Assembly (NCBI GenBank): GCA_000620185.1
Contig: KK211086.1
Location: 869,842-933,841, forward strand
DNA: 64,000 bases
Source: Geodermatophilaceae bacterium URHB0062
GTDB lineage: Bacteria; Actinomycetota; Actinomycetes; Mycobacteriales; Geodermatophilaceae
Reading direction: 5' to 3'
Position numbers and translations under genes: made by a program. Every line of letters begins with the position of its first letter. Within the stretch, counting starts at the first letter, position 1. Positions 9,992 through 18,363 of the stretch are shown piece after piece. The notes under the pieces are model-generated. The model was not told where the DNA came from. It saw nothing but the letters and a program-made list of their open reading frames with translations, and made no database searches.

Positions 9992-10753
9992 TCACTCCGT
10001 CCCCCAGGCCAACCGTGCGGCGAGCAGCAGGCCGAGCCCCGCGACCGCCCAGCGGACGACGACAGCGGGCAGTCGACGCGCCACCACCGGCCCGGCCGTG
10101 CTGCCGGCGAACATGCCCGTCGCGAGTGGCAGGACCGCGGCCCAGGCGACCGATCCGATCGCCACCAGGACGGCTGCCGAGGCGGCCGTGGAGGCGCCGT
10201 TGAGCATGTTCTTCTTCGCGTTCGCCTCGGGGAGCCGGTCGTCCACGAGGAGCAGCACGCTCGCCAGGAGCAGCACACCGGCCCCTGCGCCGAAGTAGCC
10301 CGAGTACACCGACACCAGCGCGACGAGGGGGAGCGCCGACGGCGACGAGCGGGTCGCGGCCGGGCGCAGCCGGGCGGTGAGCACCGGCTGGACGAGCAGG
10401 GCCACGGAGCCGAGAGCGAGGAGGATCGGGACGACGCGTGCGAACACGCCCGGCGGCGTGCTGAGGAGCAGGAGGGAACCGGCGGCCGACGCCGTCGCGG
10501 CCAGGGGAAGGCTCCGGGCGAGCCAGCGTCCAGCACCGGTCAACTCTCTCCGGGACGTGGCGACCGAGCCGGGCCAGCAGGCGACGAGCGCGACGAGGTT
10601 GGCGACACCGGCGGCCAGCGGGGTGAGCCCCGTGGCGAGCAGCGCGGGGTACGAGACCAGCGAGGTGATCCCGCCCGCCGTGCCGACGAGCCCGGCGACC
10701 GCACCCGCGACCAGGAGGAAGACGAACTCACCGGCCGCGGACACGATCGCCAC
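9992..10753 (-). CDS. TSUP (TauE/SafE) family membrane permease
   Basis: A 253-residue protein with about eight hydrophobic segments in two homologous halves. Each half starts with a glycine-rich loop (GLVGTAGGITSLVSYPALLATGL and VYSGYFGAGAGVLLLASVLLL, cited in part), the TSUP hallmark. The NAKKNMLNG motif is also typical. Members export sulfite, organosulfonates or other small anions; the substrate cannot be told. The ATG at 10753 leaves about 75 nt before the mobile element's left end. Confidence 0.9.
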   Translation of the reverse strand: MAIVSAAGEFVFLLVAGAVAGLVGTAGGITSLVSYPALLATGLTPLAAGVANLVALVACWPGSVATSRRELTGAGRWLARSLPLAATASAAGSLLLLSTPPGVFARVVPILLALGSVALLVQPVLTARLRPAATRSSPSALPLVALVSVYSGYFGAGAGVLLLASVLLLVDDRLPEANAKKNMLNGASTAASAAVLVAIGSVAWAAVLPLATGMFAGSTAGPVVARRLPAVVVRWAVAGLGLLLAARLAWGTE

Positions 10754-10821
10754 TGTCGCAGCCGCCTGGGCCGCGACGGCGGGTCAACCCGCGGGGCCGC
10801 GCCCCCGTGCCGCCGAGCTCA

Positions 10822-10828
10822 CGTGGAG
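10822..10828. repeat. Target site duplication, left copy
   Basis: CGTGGAG, directly outside the left inverted repeat, matches 12333-12339 directly outside the right one. A following C makes the duplication 8 bp if the repeat is taken as one base shorter. Confidence 0.7.
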
Positions 10829-10850
10829 CCCCCCTACGGTGAAAGTGTGA
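10829..10850 (+). repeat. Left terminal inverted repeat
   Basis: Starts with six C and contains CTACGGTGAAAGTGTGA; pairs with 12310-12332 except for one substitution and one inserted A on the right side. Confidence 0.75.
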
Positions 10851-10886
10851 GGCGGGTTCCTGAAACTGTCCGACCTGACCTGCACG

Positions 10887-12256
10887 ATGGCCTGCGTGGG
10901 CCACGGTGCGGTGCGGGTGCGCCTGGACGTGACCGACGTCCAGGCCGGCATGCTGCTTCGCGCCGCAGGCGCTCGCCGGTTCGCGTTCAACTGGGCCGTG
11001 GCGAGGATCAAGGCGAACGCCGACCAGTGGCAGGCGGAGGCCAGCTACGGCATCAGCAAGGCCGACCGGATCAAGCCGCTGAGCTACTTCACCCTGGGCA
11101 AGCTGTGGACCGCCGAGCCGCCCGAGGTGGCCCCGTGGGGGGCCGAGCATTCCACCTGGACGTTCCGGTACGCGCTGCGCGACGCGGCGATCGCGCACAC
11201 GGCATTCCTCGCCGGAAAGCGGCGGTTCCCGAAGTTCAAGGCCCGGCATCGAGACCGGGCTCGGTTCACCGTCCGCGACGGGCTGGCGCTGGAGGCCGGA
11301 CGGGTGCGCATCGCGAAGTACGGCTGGCTGCGGATCGCTGCGCCCCGTCCGGCGCAGGCGAAGCTGCGCCGACTGCTGCGCCGTGGACACGCCACGCTGC
11401 AGCACATCACCGTCGCGAGGCACACCGACGGGCACTGGTACGCCACCGCGAACTACACGTGCGAGGCGCGTATCCCGGCCGAACAGCACACGCCACCGGC
11501 CGGCCCGGTGGTCGGGGTGGACCGCGGGGTGAAGACCGCCGCCGTCGTGGCCACCGCGAACGGCAAGGTCACCGACGAGCTACCCGCATCGCGGGCGCTG
11601 CGCGGCCGGCTGCGTCAGGTGAAGCACCTGCAGCGCACCGTGTCGCGAGCGCGGAAGGGCTCGGCGAACCGGCGGCGGGCCACATCGCCCGCCTCGGCCG
11701 CGCTCACGCGACCGCAGCAGCCGTTCGCGCGGACGCGTTGCACCGCTTCACCGCGGCCCTCGCCCGCTCTCACGGCGCCGTGGTGGTCGAGGACCTCGCG
11801 ACGAGGAACCTGATGGCCAACCGCTCCCTCGCCGCCGCGATCGGCGACCAGGGCTGGGCCGAGATGGCCCGGCAGCTGGGCTACAAGACGGCCCGCCACG
11901 GGGGGCAGTGCATCGTCGCGGACCGCTGGTTCGCCTCCTCCAAGACGTGCTCAGCGTGTGGTGCGGTGAGACCCAAGCTCACCCTCGCCGAGCGCACCTA
12001 CCGCTGCGACAACCACGCCTGCGGCCATGTGGCCGACCGGGACGTCAACGCCGCCGCCAATCTCGCCGCCTGGGGCGAACACACACTCGGGCTGTGCCCG
12101 TGCGTGACCCAGGCCGGGGACCGCCACCCGGGCGGCCCGTCAGCCGGCAGCACCCGGCATGCCTGTGGAGGGTGGGTGTCAGCCGCGGCCGTCCCGGCCG
12201 CGTCGGTGCCGCCCGGTGAAGCAGGAACCAGCCGGCCACGCCTCGGCGTGGCGTAA
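10887..12256 (+). pseudogene. tnpB: RNA-guided TnpB-type nuclease gene, interrupted by a frameshift
   Basis: The N-terminal part (10887 to about 11690) begins with a helical region including GARRFAFNWAVARIKANADQ and reaches the first RuvC motif GVDRGVKTAAVVA. The C-terminal part continues one frame back with the second RuvC acidic motif VVVEDLATRNL, the zinc finger CSACG...CDNHACGH and the final DRDVNAAANLAAW. The switch lies in a CGG-rich run near 11680-11692 (SANRRRA to HIARLGRAHA), as expected from loss of one base. All catalytic motifs survive, but in two frames, so the protein is inactive unless ribosomes slip. TnpB proteins are omega-RNA-guided DNA nucleases that help transposons persist. 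Upstream starts are unclear; 10887 is the first ATG. Confidence 0.85.
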
Positions 12257-12287
12257 GCACTGGACGCCCCGGACAGGGGCGCTTACG
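12252..12287 (+). ncRNA. Hairpin at the tnpB 3' end, possible omega-RNA scaffold part
   Basis: CGTAAGC (12252-12258) pairs with GCTTACG (12281-12287), and inner GCCCC (12266-12270) pairs with GGGGC (12276-12280), with a 7-nt bulge. It overlaps the tnpB stop codon. In IS200/IS605-type units the guide RNA overlaps the tnpB 3' end and runs to the element's right end, which is the basis for this call. Its boundaries and expression are unknown. Confidence 0.4.
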
Positions 12288-12309
12288 GGATGAGTGCGAT
12301 GGGCGACCA

Positions 12310-12332
12310 TCACACTCTCACCGTAAGGGGGG
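12310..12332 (-). repeat. Right terminal inverted repeat
   Basis: Complement of the left repeat. It encodes the last four residues (PPLR) and the stop codon of the GNAT gene on the minus strand. Confidence 0.75.
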
Positions 12333-12890
12333 CGTGGAGCTGAGCTCGTCGGCGACGCCCACGGTGTCCATGCCTGACCACGTCCGGTCGACGTGGTGGG
12401 CGAGCACCATGAGATCCCGCAGTTGACCGGTGCGGTCGCGGATGTGGTCGGTCAGCAGCGCCTCGCCGGTGAACCCCAGCTCGGTGAACAGCGCCAGGGC
12501 CGACCCCTGCTCGGCGACGACCTCGACCACCAACTTCGACAGCCCGGCGCCGACCGCCTCCGTGAGTGCGCGACGGGCCAGCTCCCGGCCCAGCCCCGAG
12601 CCGCGGTGGGACGGCGCCACGACGAGCCGGACCTCGCCCACGTGGTCCGACCATCCGGGGAGCGGACGGACGGCGACGTACCCGGTGACCTCTGTGCTGT
12701 CCCCACCCTCCCCACCGGTGCCCTCGACGGCCACCCACCGCCCGCCGGCGGCCGCCCCCTGCGTCCAGGAACGGACCGTCTCCGGGTCGGTCACGTCCTC
12801 CTTGATGAACGTCAGGTCGCCCTCGGGCAGCCCGGCGAAGAAACGGACGAGGGCGTCACAGTGTTCGGGGCCCAGCTCGACCACTGCCAC
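12318..12890 (-). CDS. GNAT family N-acetyltransferase, C-terminus altered by insertion
   Basis: A 190-residue protein with the GNAT acetyl-CoA loop VAPSHRGSGLGRELARRAL and a downstream LFTELGFTGEAL strand-helix. It transfers an acyl group to an unknown amine. It starts with GTG one base after the phaC stop and is probably the last gene of that operon. The last residues PPLR and the stop come from the right inverted repeat of the TnpB element. Joining the flanks at the target duplication gives DELSST followed by TGA, so the original protein was four residues shorter. Confidence 0.9.
   Translation of the reverse strand: MAVVELGPEHCDALVRFFAGLPEGDLTFIKEDVTDPETVRSWTQGAAAGGRWVAVEGTGGEGGDSTEVTGYVAVRPLPGWSDHVGEVRLVVAPSHRGSGLGRELARRALTEAVGAGLSKLVVEVVAEQGSALALFTELGFTGEALLTDHIRDRTGQLRDLMVLAHHVDRTWSGMDTVGVADELSSTPPLR
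12333..12339. repeat. Target site duplication, right copy
   Basis: CGTGGAG directly outside the right inverted repeat, same orientation as 10822-10828. Confidence 0.7.
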
Positions 12891-12891
12891 G

Positions 12892-14010
12892 TCAGGCCTC
12901 CTTCCGCGCCGGCTCGAGCAGATCGCTGCGGCGCCGGACGAAATCGATGATCGTGGGCACCGTCGTCCGTGCCGCCGTCCGTCCGACCACCAGACCCATG
13001 TGTCCGGCGTCCAGGCACAGCTCGTGCTTGTCCGGTGAGCCGACGAGGTCGATCAGCGCGGCGGTGGCGTCCGGCGGGACGATGTGGTCCCGGTTGGCCC
13101 TGACGGTCAGGAACGGCACCGTGATGTCGCGCAGGTGCACCGGGTCGCCGCCCACGACGAGCCGGTCGGTGAGCATCCCGTTGTCGCGGACCAGCATCCG
13201 CACCGTCTCCTCGGCGGCGGCGCCCGGGAAGGGCACGTGGTCGTCGGACCAGCCGGTCATCGCCTGGTAGGAGGCGACGTACTCGTCGTTCCAGAGCCGC
13301 TCCCACAGCGTCACGTACCGGGTCACCTCGGCCGTGGGGGTGAGGGTCTTGAAGCCCTGGACGACGATCCCCGGGGGCACGTTGCCGTCGGCGCCGAGCA
13401 CCGTGTCGACGTCGAGCCCGCCCACTCGGAAGACGTCGGCCAGCGGGCCCATGTGCCGGAAGTCGATCGGGGTGGCCAGCACCGTGAGGCTGCGCAGCGG
13501 CGCGTCGGGGTGGTGCGCGGCGTAGAGCAGGGCCAGATCGCCGCCGAAGCAGTAGCCGAACAGATTGACCTCGTCGGCGCCCGACAGCTCCCGCACCCGG
13601 TCGATGCCGGCGGGGATGTAGTCGTCGACGTAGTCCTCGAGCCGGTTGCCGGCGTCCCGCTCGTCGGGCTCACCCCAGTCGAGCAGGTACACGTCGAACC
13701 CGGCCGAGAGCAGCTGCTCGACGAAGCTGTTCCCGGGCGTGAGGTCGAGGATGTAGCTCCGGCTGATCAGGCTGAACACGATGACCAGCGGCGGTCCGTA
13801 GCGCACGCCGCCGTACGTCTCGGGGTCGTTGCGGTAGTGCCACAGCTGCGTGCGGCCCCGCTGCCAGACGACGTCCTTGGGCGTCTGCCCGACGCCGGGG
13901 CGGTCGACCCCGGCGACGAGCTTGATCCCGTTACGTGCCCGCAGGGCGTTGCGCTCGACGTCGCGCCGGACGCGGTCGAGGACCGTCTGCGGGCTGGGGA
14001 CCGTCGGCAT
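12892..14010 (-). CDS. phaC: Polyhydroxyalkanoate synthase (PhaC, class III-like) or related alpha/beta hydrolase
   Basis: A 372-residue alpha/beta hydrolase-fold protein. It has the PHA synthase box with a cysteine nucleophile (GYCFGG), VYLLDWGEPDERDAGN upstream of it, the catalytic Asp in NRDHIVPP and the His in DAGHMGLV. The length fits class III synthases, which work with a second subunit (PhaE). The enzyme polymerises hydroxyacyl-CoA into granules. The ATG is preceded by GGAGGAG. The gene start overlaps the upstream small coiled-coil gene by 80 nt, and it follows an acyl-CoA ligase, so substrate activation and polymerisation are linked. Confidence 0.88.
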   Translation of the reverse strand: MPTVPSPQTVLDRVRRDVERNALRARNGIKLVAGVDRPGVGQTPKDVVWQRGRTQLWHYRNDPETYGGVRYGPPLVIVFSLISRSYILDLTPGNSFVEQLLSAGFDVYLLDWGEPDERDAGNRLEDYVDDYIPAGIDRVRELSGADEVNLFGYCFGGDLALLYAAHHPDAPLRSLTVLATPIDFRHMGPLADVFRVGGLDVDTVLGADGNVPPGIVVQGFKTLTPTAEVTRYVTLWERLWNDEYVASYQAMTGWSDDHVPFPGAAAEETVRMLVRDNGMLTDRLVVGGDPVHLRDITVPFLTVRANRDHIVPPDATAALIDLVGSPDKHELCLDAGHMGLVVGRTAARTTVPTIIDFVRRRSDLLEPARKEA

Positions 14011-14341
14011 GGGGCTCCTCCGTGGTCGATTCCGCCGTCGGTGCGGTCGGTCGGCGTCGTTGTTGTTCGAGCTGCAGGGACAGCCGCCGGACCTCGCGGT
14101 CCAGGGCGCCGATCTGGGCGCGCAGCCGGCTCACGTCGCTGCCGGCCGGCAGGTTGACCAGGTGCCAGGCGCGGGCCGTCAGGCCGCGCGCCGAGTCGGT
14201 CACGACGGTGTGTGCCCGGCGGACGAGCGCGGTGCCGATGGCGAAGGTCGGCGTCCGCACGAAGGTCTCCGCGCGTGGTGCTACGGCGCGCTCGGCGGCG
14301 TCGAACACCTGCCGCCAGCGGGGAGCCGGCGCGGGGCTCAT
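13931..14341 (-). CDS. Small coiled-coil protein in the phaC operon, possible PHA synthase accessory
   Basis: A 136-residue protein with a helical middle containing a short heptad region ([20 protein letters not shown]) and a long disordered Pro/Arg/Thr tail. Its ATG overlaps the ligase stop (ATGA), and its tail is encoded in the same DNA as the first 80 nt of phaC in another frame. Position and coiled coil recall PhaE/PhaM/phasin-type partners of PHA synthase, but I see no diagnostic motif. Call by context only. Confidence 0.7.
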   Translation of the reverse strand: MSPAPAPRWRQVFDAAERAVAPRAETFVRTPTFAIGTALVRRAHTVVTDSARGLTARAWHLVNLPAGSDVSRLRAQIGALDREVRRLSLQLEQQRRRPTAPTAESTTEEPHADGPQPADGPRPRPARRRAQRPAGT

Positions 14342-15840
14342 CGCTTGCCGACCTCCGCGGGCACCTCGACGGCGCGTCGCAGAATCTTCCCGGTGGGTCC
14401 CTTGGGCAGCGAGTCGACCAGCCACAGGTGTCGCGGGTACTTGTAGGCGGCCACCCGCTCCTTGACGAACGCCTGCAGTTCGGCCGGCTCGGCCGATGCC
14501 CCGGGCTTGAGGGCCACCGCGGCGGCGACCTCCTCGCCCAGGTCGGGGTGCGCGATACCGATGACGGCGGCCTCGGCGACCGCCGGGTGCTCGTAGAGCG
14601 CCTCCTCGATCTCCCGCGGATAGACGTTGTAGCCGCCGCGGATGATCATCTCCTTCTTGCGGTCGACGATGAAGTAGTAGCCCTCCTCGTCCTGCCGGGC
14701 GAGGTCGCCGGTGCGGAACCAGCCGTCGGGGATGGCCTTGGCGGTCTCCTCCTCCCGCTGCCAGTAGCCCTTCATCACGTTCTCGCCGCGGATGGCGATC
14801 TCGCCGACCTCTGCGGAGGGGACGTCGGTGCCGTCGTCGTCGACCAGGCGCATCTCCACCCCGCGGATCGGCGTGCCGATCGAGCCGGGCTTCCGCTCGG
14901 CGTGCGGGTGGTTGAACGACGCCACCGGGGAGGTCTCGCTGAGGCCGTAGCCCTCGAGCACGATGCAGCCGAAGGTCTCCTCGAACGAGCGCATGACCTC
15001 GACGGGCATGGCGGATCCGCCGGAGACGCACAGCCGGAGGCTCGAGACGTCGCGCTTGTCGGTGTCCGGCTGGTGCAGCATCGCGGAGAACATCGTCGGC
15101 ACCCCCTCGAACACGGTGACGCCGTCGCGCTCGATGACGTCGAGGGCTTTTCCGCCGTCGAAGCGCGGGATGAGGGTGAGCGACGCCCCCGCGAGCACGC
15201 CCGCGTTCAGCGAGCAGGTCAGGCCGAAGACGTGGAACAGGGGCAGGCAGCCCATGATCACGTCGTCCGGCGTGCCCTCGAGCAGGGTCTCCTGCGTGGT
15301 GCGGGCGTTGCTGTTCAGCCCGGCGTGGGTGAGCTCGGCGCCCTTCGGCTGCCCCGTGGTGCCCGACGTGTAGAGGATGACGGCGGTGTCGGAGTCGGCG
15401 CGCTCGACGGGTGCGTCGAGGCCCTGGTCGGCCATGACCTCCCGGGGCATCGCCACGTCGACGGTCACCGAGTCGACCCCCACCGCCGCGGCCGCCTCGG
15501 CTGCGGGCTCCGCCGACTGGGTGCCGGCCACGATGAGGCGCGCCCCGGAGTCGGTCAGGTAGTACTCGATCTCCCGCGCCTTGAGCAGCGGGTTCATCGG
15601 CACCACCGCGGCGCCGGCGAGCAGCGCGCCGTAGAAGACCACCGGGAACGAGAGCACGTTCGGCAGCACCATGCCCACGCGGTCGCCCGGCTCGACGCCA
15701 CGGGACCGCAGCCCGGCCGCCACCCGCAGGGCGGCGTCGCGGAACTCGTCGTAGGTGAGGGCGGCCTCGTCCATCCGCAGCGCGGGATGCGGGCCTTCCT
15801 TCGCGGCCGTGTCGAGCAGGTTCTGCGCGAGGTTGGTCAT
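14338..15840 (-). CDS. Long-chain fatty-acid-CoA ligase (AMP-binding)
   Basis: A 500-residue ANL-superfamily enzyme that activates carboxylic acids to acyl-CoA through an acyl-AMP. It has the P-loop [11 protein letters not shown], the A5 motif GYGLSETSP, the hinge region [26 protein letters not shown] and the C-terminal catalytic Lys in [11 protein letters not shown]. The chain length it prefers is not evident. It is the first gene of the operon ligase, coiled-coil protein, phaC, GNAT. The ATG at 15840 is preceded by a GGAGG-like site. Confidence 0.95.
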   Translation of the reverse strand: MTNLAQNLLDTAAKEGPHPALRMDEAALTYDEFRDAALRVAAGLRSRGVEPGDRVGMVLPNVLSFPVVFYGALLAGAAVVPMNPLLKAREIEYYLTDSGARLIVAGTQSAEPAAEAAAAVGVDSVTVDVAMPREVMADQGLDAPVERADSDTAVILYTSGTTGQPKGAELTHAGLNSNARTTQETLLEGTPDDVIMGCLPLFHVFGLTCSLNAGVLAGASLTLIPRFDGGKALDVIERDGVTVFEGVPTMFSAMLHQPDTDKRDVSSLRLCVSGGSAMPVEVMRSFEETFGCIVLEGYGLSETSPVASFNHPHAERKPGSIGTPIRGVEMRLVDDDGTDVPSAEVGEIAIRGENVMKGYWQREEETAKAIPDGWFRTGDLARQDEEGYYFIVDRKKEMIIRGGYNVYPREIEEALYEHPAVAEAAVIGIAHPDLGEEVAAAVALKPGASAEPAELQAFVKERVAAYKYPRHLWLVDSLPKGPTGKILRRAVEVPAEVGKR

Positions 15841-15970
15841 CGTGGGGTTCCTCCCCGTCGAGGTGTGGGCACTGACCGGGCTACCCGCCCGTGAAGTGAC
15901 CTACCCCACAAGATGGAATCGACGGTGGTGGCGCAGTGCCACCACCATCTCGACGACGAGGAGCTCCCCG

Positions 15971-16741
15971 GTGCCGAACCGCACGATCTTGGACATGTTC
16001 CGGCTGGACGGCCGTGTGGCGATCGTGACCGGGGCGTCCTCCGGGCTCGGCGCCGTCTTCGCGCGAACCCTGGCCGAGGCCGGCGCCGACGTGGCGCTCG
16101 GCGCGCGCCGGGTCGAACGGCTGGAGGACACGCAGCAGGCGGTGGAGAAGGCCGGCCGCCGGGCGATCGCCGTCCGTACCGACGTGGCCAGCCCGGAGGA
16201 CTGCCAGGCGCTCGTCGACGCGACCGTCGCCGAGTTCGGCCGGGTCGACATCCTGGTCAACAACGCGGGCATCGGGACGGCGGTGCCGGCCACCCGCGAG
16301 ACGCCCGAGCAGTTCCGCCAGGTCATCGACGTCAACCTCAACGGCTGCTACTGGATGGCGCAGGCATGCGGCCGGGTGATGGCGCCGGGCAGCTCGATCG
16401 TCAACATCTCGAGCATCCTCGGGCTGACCACCGCTGGGCTGCCGCAGGCCGCGTACGCCGCGAGCAAGGCGGGGCTGATCGGGCTCACCCGCGACCTGGC
16501 CCAGCAGTGGACGGGCCGCAAGGGCATCCGGGTGAACGCGCTGGCGCCAGGCTTCTTCGCCTCGGAGATGACCGACAACTACGCCGAGGGCTACCTGGAG
16601 TCGCAGATGCCGCGGGTGCTCGCCGGGCGCAAGGGCGAGCCGGAGGAGCTGGCCGCCGCACTGATCTTCCTCGTGAGCGACGCCGGCGGGTACGTCACCG
16701 GCACGACCCTGCCCGTCGAGGGCGGGATGCTCACCGGCTGA
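15971..16741 (+). CDS. SDR family NAD(P)-dependent oxidoreductase
   Basis: A 256-residue classical short-chain dehydrogenase. It has the Rossmann glycine motif TGASSGLG, NNAG, a serine in NISS, the catalytic YAASK and a terminal GTTLPVEGGM typical of FabG-like enzymes. The substrate is unknown; FabG/PhaB-like acetoacetyl-CoA reduction is possible next to a PHA operon but not shown. The GTG at 15971 is chosen because GAGGAG sits about 7 nt upstream; the ATG at 15995 is the alternative. It is transcribed away from the ligase operon. Confidence 0.92.
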   Translation: MPNRTILDMFRLDGRVAIVTGASSGLGAVFARTLAEAGADVALGARRVERLEDTQQAVEKAGRRAIAVRTDVASPEDCQALVDATVAEFGRVDILVNNAGIGTAVPATRETPEQFRQVIDVNLNGCYWMAQACGRVMAPGSSIVNISSILGLTTAGLPQAAYAASKAGLIGLTRDLAQQWTGRKGIRVNALAPGFFASEMTDNYAEGYLESQMPRVLAGRKGEPEELAAALIFLVSDAGGYVTGTTLPVEGGMLTG

Positions 16742-16755
16742 CCGGCGTCGTGCCC

Positions 16756-16776
16756 GGCGGCCCCGATCAGGCCGCC
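16756..16776. terminator. Bidirectional terminator hairpin
   Basis: A perfect 7-bp stem (GGCGGCC/GGCCGCC) with a 7-nt loop, lying between the convergent SDR and LigB-type genes and overlapping the end of the latter. No T-run, as is common in actinobacteria. Confidence 0.5.
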
Positions 16777-17675
16777 TGGAACGAGCGCCGGGAGAGGCCG
16801 ACGCCGTAGCCGTCGAGGGTCGTGACCACCGGTGCGGTCGGGTCGGTGGCGGCGCCCAGGGTCACGAACAGCGGGGTGAAGTGCTCCACCGTCGGGTGCG
16901 CGTAGGGCATGCCGGGCGCGGCGGTGCGGAAGCGGGCGAGCTCGGCGACGTCGCCCCGGGCCAGCGCGTCGGCGGCCCAGGCGTCGAAATCCGCGGACCA
17001 GCCCGGCACCTTGTTCTCGGTGAACATCTCGCGCGTCAGGAACGGCAGGCCGTGCGTCATGTGCCCCGATCCCACGACCAGCACGCCGTCCTCGCGCAGC
17101 GGGCGGAGCCGTTCGCCCAGGGCCAGCAGTCGGTCCGGGTCCTCGGTGGGCAGGCTCAGCTGCAGCACCGGGACGTCGGCCGCCGGGTACATGATCTTGA
17201 GCGGCACCCAGGCGCCGTGGTCGAGGCCGCGCCGCGCGTGCTCGTGCACGTGCTCGGTGTCCGGCATCAGAGTCACGACCTCGCGGGCGAGCTCACCGCC
17301 GTCGGGGGTGTCGTAGCGGAAGGTGTAGTAGAGCGGGTCGAAGCCGCCGAAGTCGTACACCAGCTCGCTGGGCCGGGCGGCGCTGACCGACAGCGGCGCG
17401 GACTCCCAGTGCGCGCTCACGACCAGGATCGCCTTCGGCTTGGGCAGCGACCGGGCCCAGTCGTGCAGGGGGTCCAGCCACTCGGTGCTGGCGAACGGCA
17501 TGGGGCCGCCCCCGTGGGACAGGTAGAGGCTGGGCAGCGGCCCGTCCTCCGGCGTCCAGGCCCGGTGCGGGGTGGCCGCCTCGAGGGCGGCGGCCCGCCG
17601 CAGGTGCGCGGCGAACGGGTGCTCCGCCGGGATGCGGGCGTCGGCCGCGGCGGTGCTGGAGGCAGGCGTGGTCAC
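16767..17675 (-). CDS. DODA-type extradiol ring-cleavage dioxygenase (LigB family)
   Basis: A 302-residue protein of the class III extradiol dioxygenase family. Candidate metal ligands are the His of YLSHGGGP, the His of VSAHWES and the His of VGSGHMTHG. The length and motif order fit the 4,5-DOPA dioxygenase/YgiD subgroup, which opens catecholic rings using Fe or Zn. The natural substrate is unknown. It converges with the SDR gene and lies downstream of the F420-reductase-like gene on the same strand (83-nt gap). Confidence 0.93.
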   Translation of the reverse strand: MTTPASSTAAADARIPAEHPFAAHLRRAAALEAATPHRAWTPEDGPLPSLYLSHGGGPMPFASTEWLDPLHDWARSLPKPKAILVVSAHWESAPLSVSAARPSELVYDFGGFDPLYYTFRYDTPDGGELAREVVTLMPDTEHVHEHARRGLDHGAWVPLKIMYPAADVPVLQLSLPTEDPDRLLALGERLRPLREDGVLVVGSGHMTHGLPFLTREMFTENKVPGWSADFDAWAADALARGDVAELARFRTAAPGMPYAHPTVEHFTPLFVTLGAATDPTAPVVTTLDGYGVGLSRRSFQAA

Positions 17676-17758
17676 GGGGGCTCCTCGGGGAGGGAAGGCG
17701 CGCGAGAGCGGCCGGTGGCGGCCGCCCCCGCGCCGTGCGGTCGGGGGAGGGGCGGTCG

Positions 17759-18334
17759 TCAGGCGACGACGGCGAAGCCGCCGGTCCAGCCGATCTTCTC
17801 GCCGGCGGCGAGGCCGATCTGCAGGAAGCCCAGCGCCTCGAGCTCACGGGCCCGGCGCAGCGACCCGGCGTCCACGGCCCGCAGGCCACCGGCGGTGACG
17901 ATGCCGGCCAGCAGGGACTTGGCGTCGGCGTCGTCCCCGGAGATCAGGACGGTCGTCGGCTGTTCGCCGAGGGTGCCGGCGGCCAGGGTGGCGGCGAAGG
18001 TGGTGTTGAACGCCTTGACCACGCGGGACTGCGGCAGGGCCGCCGCGATCTCGGCGGTGGCGGAGCCGTCGGCCGGGACGACGAGCGAGTCGAACGTCTC
18101 GGTGTTGACCGGGTTGGTGATGTCGACGACGACCTTGCCGGCCAACTGCTCGCCGCGCTGCGCGACCACGTCGGAGACCGCGCCGTAGTAGACGGCGAGG
18201 ACGACGACGTCGCCGGTGACCGGCTTGTCCGAGTCGCCGTGGCCGATCAGCTCGACGGTGTTGCCGCCCCTGCGGACGACGTCGGCGATGGCCGAACCCA
18301 TGTTGCCGGTGCCGATGATGCTCACGACTGCCAT
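17759..18334 (-). CDS. NADPH-dependent F420 reductase-like / NAD(P)-binding protein
   Basis: A 191-residue Rossmann protein starting MAVVSIIGTGNMGSAIADVV, with the NADP-type glycine motif GTGNMGSA and a typical DITNPV and VKAFNTTFA later in the chain, as in F420:NADP oxidoreductase relatives. It may reduce F420 or act as a general NADP-binding reductase. The ATG at 18334 has AAGGAG upstream. It is divergent from a MarR gene across a 97-nt region with two palindromes, so it is the likely target of that regulator. Confidence 0.9.
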   Translation of the reverse strand: MAVVSIIGTGNMGSAIADVVRRGGNTVELIGHGDSDKPVTGDVVVLAVYYGAVSDVVAQRGEQLAGKVVVDITNPVNTETFDSLVVPADGSATAEIAAALPQSRVVKAFNTTFAATLAAGTLGEQPTTVLISGDDADAKSLLAGIVTAGGLRAVDAGSLRRARELEALGFLQIGLAAGEKIGWTGGFAVVA

Positions 18335-18363
18335 GACGGTGCTCCTTAGGGGGTGGCGACTGG

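Larger units (their letters stand above)
10829..12332 (+). mobile_element. 1.5-kb TnpB-carrying element with terminal inverted repeats and target duplication
   Basis: The ends are inverted repeats of 22-23 bp: 10829-10850 (six C, then TACGGTGAAAGTGTGA) and the complement of 12310-12332 (six C, then TTACGGTGAGAGTGTGA). They differ by one substitution and one extra base. The element is flanked by a 7-8 bp direct repeat, CGTGGAG(C). Removing the element plus one copy restores an in-frame TGA for the neighbouring GNAT gene. The only gene inside is a broken tnpB; there is no TnpA, serine recombinase or DDE transposase. Inverted repeats plus a target duplication are signs of DDE transposition, not of IS200/IS605 or IS607, so the element was probably mobilised in trans. 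Confidence 0.75.

Noticed and set aside
10823..12256. A single intact transposase frame across the whole TnpB element
   Set aside because: Its first 290 or so codons are a shadow frame; the TnpB N-terminal motifs lie in the neighbouring frame until about 11690.
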